Source of the DNA: Sphaerisporangium krabiense | GTDB taxonomy: Bacteria > Actinomycetota > Actinomycetes > Streptosporangiales > Streptosporangiaceae | Assembly (NCBI RefSeq): GCF_014200435.1 | Contig: NZ_JACHBR010000001.1 | Location: forward strand, 3,689,501-3,753,500 | Reading direction: 5' to 3' | DNA: 64,000 bases | Shown here: positions 59,547 through 64,000 of the stretch, in pieces | Layout: the number at the start of each line of letters is the position of its first letter | Numbering within the stretch: position 1 is the stretch's first letter | Translations under genes and position numbers: made by a program | The notes under the pieces: generated by a model | Told to the model about the DNA's origin: nothing | Seen by the model: only the letters and a program-made list of their open reading frames with translations | Databases searched by the model: none

Positions 59547-60542
59547 ATGCGCACCCGCGAGCTGGGCCGCACCGGCATGGCGATCACCACCGTCGGCTTC
59601 GGAAGCTGGGCCGTCGGCGGCCCCGGTCTGATGGGCTGGGGCACGCAGTCCGACGACGAGTCGATCGCCGCCGTCCACCACGCCGTCGCCCGCGGCGTCA
59701 ACTGGATCGACACCGCCGCCGTCTACGGGTTCGGGCACGCCGAGGAGGTGGTCGGCCGGGCCCTCGCCGCCCTGCCCGCCGCCGACCGGCCCCTGGTGTT
59801 CACCAAGTGCGGCCTGGTCTGGGACGAGAACGGCGTCGAGAGCAACAACCTCACCCCCGAGTCGATCAGGCGCGAGTGCGACGCCTCGCTGCGCCGCCTC
59901 GGCGTCGACCACATCGACCTCTACCAGATCCACGACCCCGACCCGAACGGGCCGCCGATCGAGGAGTCCTGGGGCGCCGTCCTCGAGCTCGTCAAGGAAG
60001 GAAAGGTCCGGCACGCCGGCGTGTCCAACTTCGACGTCGAGCTGCTGGAACGCTGCGAGGCCGTCGGGCACGTCGCGTCCCTGCAGCCGCCCCTGTCGCT
60101 CATCGACAGGGACGCCGCCGCGGACGTCATCCCCTGGTGCGACGCGCACGGCACCGGCGTGATCGTCTACAGCCCGATGGCGTCCGGGCTGCTGTCCGGC
60201 TCCTTCACCGCCGAACGGGCCGCGGCGCTGCCGGACGACGACTGGCGCTCCCGCTCCGCCCAGTTCCGCGCGCCCGCGCTGGAACGCAACCTCGCCCTGC
60301 AGGACGCGCTGCGCCCGCTCGCCCGGCGGTACGGCGTCTCCGTCGCGACCATCGCCATCGCCTGGACCACCGCCTGCCCCGGAGTCACCGCGGCGATCGT
60401 CGGCGCCCGTACCCCCGGCCAGGTCGACGGGTGGCTGGACGCCTGCGACCTGCACCTCACCGCCGACGACCTGGCGGAGATCACCACCGCGCTCCACTCC
60501 ACCGGCGCGGGACACGGCCCGATCGAGGCCGCGCTCTCCTAG
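59547..60542 (+). CDS. Aldo/keto reductase
   Basis: A 331-residue AKR with the full tetrad: Asp55 and Tyr60 in IDTAAVYG, Lys87 in VFTKCG and His in LYQIHDPD. The NADPH end is AIVGARTPGQVDGWLDA. It reduces an aldehyde or ketone, or works in reverse. It starts one base after the CocE stop and is last in the operon, followed by two hairpins. Compare the AKR at 45908, which lacks the His. Confidence 0.93.
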   Translation: MRTRELGRTGMAITTVGFGSWAVGGPGLMGWGTQSDDESIAAVHHAVARGVNWIDTAAVYGFGHAEEVVGRALAALPAADRPLVFTKCGLVWDENGVESNNLTPESIRRECDASLRRLGVDHIDLYQIHDPDPNGPPIEESWGAVLELVKEGKVRHAGVSNFDVELLERCEAVGHVASLQPPLSLIDRDAAADVIPWCDAHGTGVIVYSPMASGLLSGSFTAERAAALPDDDWRSRSAQFRAPALERNLALQDALRPLARRYGVSVATIAIAWTTACPGVTAAIVGARTPGQVDGWLDACDLHLTADDLAEITTALHSTGAGHGPIEAALS

Positions 60543-60548
60543 CGCCCT

Positions 60549-60596
60549 CACCGGGGCGGGCGGCCACGGGGCCACACGTGGCCACCCGCCCCGGTG
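60549..60596. terminator. Bidirectional hairpin terminator, first of two
   Basis: CACCGGGGCGGG (60549-60560) pairs perfectly with CCCGCCCCGGTG (60585-60596). The 24-base loop has its own GGCCAC/GTGGCC pairing. Confidence 0.72.
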
Positions 60597-60641
60597 CCCC
60601 CACGCCGGCGCCCCACAGAGAAGCGGGGCGCACGAACACCT

Positions 60642-60673
60642 ACGGGCCGGACGGAGCACTCCGTCCGGCCCGT
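60642..60673. terminator. Bidirectional hairpin terminator, second of two
   Basis: ACGGGCCGGACGGAG (60642-60656) pairs with CTCCGTCCGGCCCGT (60659-60673), leaving almost no loop. It lies next to the cupin stop codon and serves the minus strand. Confidence 0.75.
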
Positions 60674-60686
60674 GGCGTGATGAAGC

Positions 60687-61157
60687 TCAGCTGTGGGCGG
60701 GCCGCGGCACGTTCTCGTCGGACGCGTACTCCGGGTTCAGCGAGAGCGCGATGAAGGTGAAGGGCCGGTTGACGTAGTTGAAACCGAGCGGGCAGTGCCG
60801 CGTCCCGGCCGGGATCCACACCGCGCCCGTGGTCGTCACCGTGTGACGCTCACCGTCGATGTCCAAGTACAGCTCCGCCCCCAGATCGTGGAGGTTCGCG
60901 GGATCGCTCCCCATCCACATCAGCACCTCGTCGTAGGTGTGCTCATGGTCGTTGACCCAGTGCACCTTCTCCGACGTGGGGTTGATCCAGCTGAAGGCCA
61001 TGTGCACCTTGCTGAGATCGACATCGATGCCGCGCATCAGCCCGAACGGGCTGCTGATGTTGGCGGGGCGTTCCCCTCCTGCCGCGGCGCCCTCGTTGAC
61101 GAGGTCGTCGCCGCATTCGAGCATGTGCTCGATGAACAGGTGATCGTACTTGCCCAT
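60687..61157 (-). CDS. Cupin-fold protein of unknown function
   Basis: The 156-residue protein shows the cupin layout: HEHTYDEVLMWMGSDPAN with the metal-ligand His/His/Glu set, LGAELYLDIDGE, and IPAGTRHCPLGF with the distal His. A metal-dependent small-molecule-binding or dioxygenase role is possible but not shown. It is convergent with the dimethylformamidase operon. ATG 61157 has GGGAGAAG upstream. Confidence 0.78.
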   Translation of the reverse strand: MGKYDHLFIEHMLECGDDLVNEGAAAGGERPANISSPFGLMRGIDVDLSKVHMAFSWINPTSEKVHWVNDHEHTYDEVLMWMGSDPANLHDLGAELYLDIDGERHTVTTTGAVWIPAGTRHCPLGFNYVNRPFTFIALSLNPEYASDENVPRPAHS

Positions 61158-61302
61158 GCTTCTCCCTGTGATCCAGGACCGACCGGCGGCCCCTCACCGC
61201 CCGGATTCGTACCCCCAAGTCTTCGGATCCCCTGACAACCCCGAAAGCCACTAGCGCCAGACACGCTGTCACTGACATCCCTCCCGCTCACCCCACCTCT
61301 GC

Positions 61303-62406
61303 CTACAGGGCGAGGGTTTCCAGGTCTACGGCGTTGGCCAGGGCCTCGGCGCCCTTGTCGTTGAGGTGCATGCCGTCGCCGCTGTCCAGGGTGGGGTGGA
61401 TGTGGTCGGGGGCTTCGGGGTTCTCGACGGCCCGGGCCACGTCGAAGACGGCGTCGAAGGTGCCGGTGGTACGGATCCAGTCGTTCACCTCGCGTCGGGC
61501 GGCGAGGCCCTCGGGGGTGCTGACCCCGGGGTAGACGGCGCCGGCGAAGGGGCCGATGGTGCCTGCGAGGATCTTCAGGTCCGCTTCGTGGGCGCGGCGG
61601 GCCAGGGCCTTGAAGCCCTCGATGAGGGCGTCGGAGGTGGCGGGAGGCTCGCCGGACATGCCGGGGAGGCCGAGGTCGTTGATGCCGAAGTGCACCAGGA
61701 CATGGGTGAGGCCGGGGATCGAGAGAACGTCGCGGTCGAAGCGCGCCAGCGCGTGCTCGCCGACCTCGTCCCGCAGAAGGCGGTTCCCGGCGATGCCCTG
61801 GTTCACGACCCATCCCCGCTTGAGGCGCCGGTTGAGGAAGTCCACCGAGCGGTTGTTCGCGCCGGTCGTGGAGCCCACCCCTTCGAACCAGGAGTCCCCG
61901 AACGCGACGGCGATCACGGTGTCCTCCACGGCGGGCACGTCGACACCCGTGACGTAGAACCTCGCTTCCACCTGCTCGGCGTCGGGGAGCACGCGGAACG
62001 TGACATGGTCACCGCGGACTATGTGAGCGGTCTCCATGGGCATGTGGGAGTAGGTGGCCAAGCCTGTCTCGTCAGGAAGGTAGAGGCTGAGGCGCAGGTC
62101 GGCGCCGGGGGCGACGGGCAGATCGATCGGGTCGCCGACGGCCTCCTCTCCCGGCGGGATGACGAGGCGACGGGCGCCGTCGAAGGTGAGGGCGGCCTGC
62201 CCGTGCTCGGTGGCGGCACTCGCGGCGCCGATGGTCAAGGGGGTGCGGCCGTAACGGTTCGTCAGGCGTACGCGAAGGCGTTCCCCGCCGCCGGCCATGT
62301 GGAGCACCTGGCGCACCGTCTGGTCGGCGAAGCCGCGCGGTTCGGTGAGCTGGATCCGCTCATAGGGACTGATCACCGCGGTGCGGAAGCCGGCTGTCCA
62401 CGTCAT
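61303..62406 (-). CDS. SGNH/GDSL-family hydrolase
   Basis: The 367-residue protein has an N-terminal beta-sandwich domain (about 1-150) and an SGNH hydrolase domain. The nucleophile is Ser172 in FGDSW, and Gly and Asn are in NQGIAGNRLL and HFGINDLG. Asp344 and His347 are in DGMHLND. There is no signal peptide. It would hydrolyse an ester or acetyl group, perhaps on a sugar or polymer. It is divergent from an HxlR regulator across a palindromic operator. Confidence 0.91.
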   Translation of the reverse strand: MTWTAGFRTAVISPYERIQLTEPRGFADQTVRQVLHMAGGGERLRVRLTNRYGRTPLTIGAASAATEHGQAALTFDGARRLVIPPGEEAVGDPIDLPVAPGADLRLSLYLPDETGLATYSHMPMETAHIVRGDHVTFRVLPDAEQVEARFYVTGVDVPAVEDTVIAVAFGDSWFEGVGSTTGANNRSVDFLNRRLKRGWVVNQGIAGNRLLRDEVGEHALARFDRDVLSIPGLTHVLVHFGINDLGLPGMSGEPPATSDALIEGFKALARRAHEADLKILAGTIGPFAGAVYPGVSTPEGLAARREVNDWIRTTGTFDAVFDVARAVENPEAPDHIHPTLDSGDGMHLNDKGAEALANAVDLETLAL

Positions 62407-62475
62407 GTTCGCTCCATTCGTTGTGCCGGACGGTCACCCCGCACCACTATGGGGAAGTAGCTCTCCCATGGGAAG

Positions 62476-62495
62476 TACGCACTTCGAAGTGCGTA
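62476..62495. promoter_or_regulatory. 20-bp palindromic operator between GDSL hydrolase and HxlR genes
   Basis: TACGCACTTCGAAGTGCGTA is a perfect palindrome in the 115-bp divergent intergenic region. It lies 26 bases before ATG 62522. HxlR proteins bind such symmetric sites as dimers, so it is the probable autoregulatory operator and the control site of the hydrolase. Confidence 0.72.
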
Positions 62496-62521
62496 GGTCC
62501 CCCGACACGAAGGAGCGTCCG

Positions 62522-62965
62522 ATGCCGACGAGGACGATGGCCCAGAAGCGGGCACAAGCGAAGTCCGACTACGACGCCTTCCTGGCACAGTGCCCGAGCC
62601 GCCAGTTGCTCGACCGGATCTCCGACAAGTGGGTCGCGCTGATCCTGGCCGCGCTCGGCAGCGACGGCCCGCAGCGATCCGCGGGCGACTGCGCCGGCAC
62701 GCCCCGGTCGATGCGCTACTCCGAACTGTCCCGCCGGCTGGCCGGGGTCAGCCAGAAGATGCTCACCCAGACGCTCCGGTCCCTGGAGCGCGACGGCCTG
62801 GTCACCCGCACCGTGACGCCGACCGTCCCGATCACCGTCACCTACGAGCTGACCGACCTCGGCCTCTCCCTCCACCACGTGATACGCGGCATCAAGAACT
62901 GGGCCGAGGCGCACATGGACGAAGTGCTCGCCAACCGCGAGAAGTACGACACCCACACCACGTGA
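62522..62965 (+). CDS. HxlR-family transcriptional regulator
   Basis: A 147-residue winged-helix protein with the HxlR pattern: CPSRQLLDRISDKWVALILA, MRYSELSRRLAGVSQKMLTQ, TLRSLERDGLVTRTV and YELTDLGLSLHHVI. AAGGAG precedes ATG 62522 by six bases. A single Cys (Cys24, in AQCPSRQLL) stands where redox- or aldehyde-sensing HxlR members often carry a reactive Cys. It probably controls the divergent GDSL hydrolase and itself. Confidence 0.9.
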   Translation: MPTRTMAQKRAQAKSDYDAFLAQCPSRQLLDRISDKWVALILAALGSDGPQRSAGDCAGTPRSMRYSELSRRLAGVSQKMLTQTLRSLERDGLVTRTVTPTVPITVTYELTDLGLSLHHVIRGIKNWAEAHMDEVLANREKYDTHTT

Positions 62966-63053
62966 GGCCCACCCGTGCCCCGCCGTCGTGGCCGGGCGCC
63001 GCGATCCCCCCCTCGAAGCGCGCGTCCGCAGGCCTACGCGCCGAAGGCGCCTG

Positions 63054-64000
63054 TCAGATGCGGCGGCGGGAGGTGCGGGCGATGGCGAGGGACGTCAGAG
63101 CCGCGGCTCCCGCGGTCAGGATCGCGGCTTCGGTCCACTGGAAGCGCCAGAAACGGTTCGCGGGATGGTAGTACAGGGCGACCCGGTAGCCGTGGTCCAG
63201 CAGGCAGCCGTCCATCTCGAGTTGCGCCCGGCCGCTGCGCATGTCCACGCCCTCTGGGGCCGCGCAGACGCCGACCGGAGGGGCCGTGAGCTCGCGGCCC
63301 GCCGGGTCCACCCAGTTCTCCTTCACGAACAGGCCGCCCTGGTCGAGGGGCTGATCCCGGTCGGCGGTGACCAGCCGGACCGGCGCGGCGAAGTCCTTCT
63401 GCGCGAAGAACAGGAGCGGGAACGTCAGCATGAGCACGGCGATCGTCACCGCCATCGCGACCAGCGTCCGGCGGAACAGCGTGCCCGCGAGCGTCCCCAC
63501 CGCGAAGGCGAACAGCCACCACGCGGCGGGCGCGACCCCGACCATGTTGAACTCTCCGGGGTTGGAGAGCGCCGAGCCGTACACGGCGCCGCGGAAGACC
63601 GAGGTCCACGCACTGATCATCGCCGCGGACGCCAGGCCGCCGGCGACGAGCAGACCGGCGAGCGTCGCGATCTTGAACCCGAGCCAGCGCCCGAGCGGGA
63701 GCGACTGCGTCCAGGCCAGCTTGTTGGTGCCCCGCTCGTACTCCCGGCCCAGCAGAGGCGCGCCCCAGAACGCGCCGACCAGCGCGGGCCCGGCCAGGGG
63801 GAGCAGCCCGAACGCCATGTACATCGGGTCGTACCAGTCGCGCAGCGCCGCGTTGACGGCCTGGCAGACCGGCGCCGGCCCCGGGCACCCCGGCGGGGCG
63901 TGCCGGGCCGCGTAGTCCGCCGCCTGCAGGCCGGTGACCAGGAGCATGACACCCAGCACGGCCAGCAGGCCGAACGTCACGGCGATCTGCGCCCGGTGCT
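63054..64000 (-). CDS. ABC-2 type transporter permease, 5' end outside the window
   Basis: The frame is open to the last base and continues beyond it, reading HRAQIAVTFGLLAVLG upstream of the internal GTG at 63980. The visible 315 residues hold about six transmembrane segments, one large external loop with Cys (GVCAAPEG, MDGCLLD) and a C-terminal FWRFQWTEAAIL. It is a paralogue of the permease at 28103-29155: PALVGAFWGAPLLGREYERG matches ALVGLFWGAPLITRELEAG. The ATPase partner presumably lies just past the window edge. Confidence 0.88.
   Translation of the reverse strand, partial: HRAQIAVTFGLLAVLGVMLLVTGLQAADYAARHAPPGCPGPAPVCQAVNAALRDWYDPMYMAFGLLPLAGPALVGAFWGAPLLGREYERGTNKLAWTQSLPLGRWLGFKIATLAGLLVAGGLASAAMISAWTSVFRGAVYGSALSNPGEFNMVGVAPAAWWLFAFAVGTLAGTLFRRTLVAMAVTIAVLMLTFPLLFFAQKDFAAPVRLVTADRDQPLDQGGLFVKENWVDPAGRELTAPPVGVCAAPEGVDMRSGRAQLEMDGCLLDHGYRVALYYHPANRFWRFQWTEAAILTAGAAALTSLAIARTSRRRI

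Noticed and set aside
31125-62406. A mobile genetic island
   Set aside because: No integrase, transposase, tRNA gene or flanking repeat was seen; the block is accessory by content only.
1-64000. CRISPR arrays, tRNA or rRNA genes, riboswitches
   Set aside because: I saw no regularly spaced repeats, no cloverleaf with a conserved T-arm, no rRNA signature and no known riboswitch core; a covariance-model scan could still find a small RNA.

Overview
The window comes from a high-GC actinomycete. GTG starts are frequent, genes are tightly packed with ATGA/GTGA overlaps, and the gene content (MoeZ, AdnAB, mycosin-like subtilases, LuxR-LAL and MocR regulators) fits a filamentous actinobacterium, perhaps of the Streptosporangiales; the genus cannot be fixed from sequence reading alone. 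No rRNA, tRNA, CRISPR array, transposase or integrase was recognised.

Left part (1-25.4 kb), conserved chromosomal core with insertions. A 5'-truncated MoeZ is followed by a duplicated pair of genes, each coding a membrane-anchored protein of unknown function overlapped by a mycosin-like subtilase. Next come a small unknown protein, a Cys-less alkyltransferase-like protein, a large CDP-glycerol glycerophosphotransferase, a LuxR-family ATPase regulator, a secreted M4 metalloprotease, a GNAT acetyltransferase, a MocR regulator convergent with an EamA transporter, and the AdnA-AdnB helicase-nuclease pair. MoeB/MoeZ, an alkyltransferase-like gene and AdnAB also lie close together in mycobacteria, so this frame is probably ancestral.

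Middle (25.4-31 kb), minus strand. A lipoprotein alpha/beta hydrolase, a lipoprotein S41 protease and an ABC-2 transporter form one block. Upstream of the ABC ATPase is a gutted copy of a YtrA-type GntR regulator, reduced to 42 codons but still overlapping the ATPase start. An intact copy of the regulator sits about 0.4 kb further upstream and has no transporter behind it.

Right part (31-62.4 kb), an accessory region of uptake and catabolic genes. First come aldehyde dehydrogenase and a divergent AraC regulator, then an overlapping SDR / MoaF-like / GMC oxidoreductase operon. A complete oligopeptide-type ABC importer follows, with two permeases and a fused double ATPase coupled to an MFS exporter. 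Then come a methyltransferase-like protein with a lost SAM loop, an aldo/keto reductase with a lost catalytic His, and an HSL-type esterase. A second oligopeptide-type importer has its binding protein and permeases on the minus strand. Its double ATPase is on the plus strand at the head of an operon with an AraC regulator, a natural alpha-beta fusion of N,N-dimethylformamidase, a CocE/NonD hydrolase and a second aldo/keto reductase. The likely theme is import of an amide- or ester-containing compound, hydrolysis, and oxidation of the products; the actual substrate is unknown.

The right edge has a cupin protein, a GDSL/SGNH hydrolase divergent from an HxlR regulator with a 20-bp palindromic operator between them, and a truncated ABC-2 permease that is a paralogue of the one at 28-29 kb.
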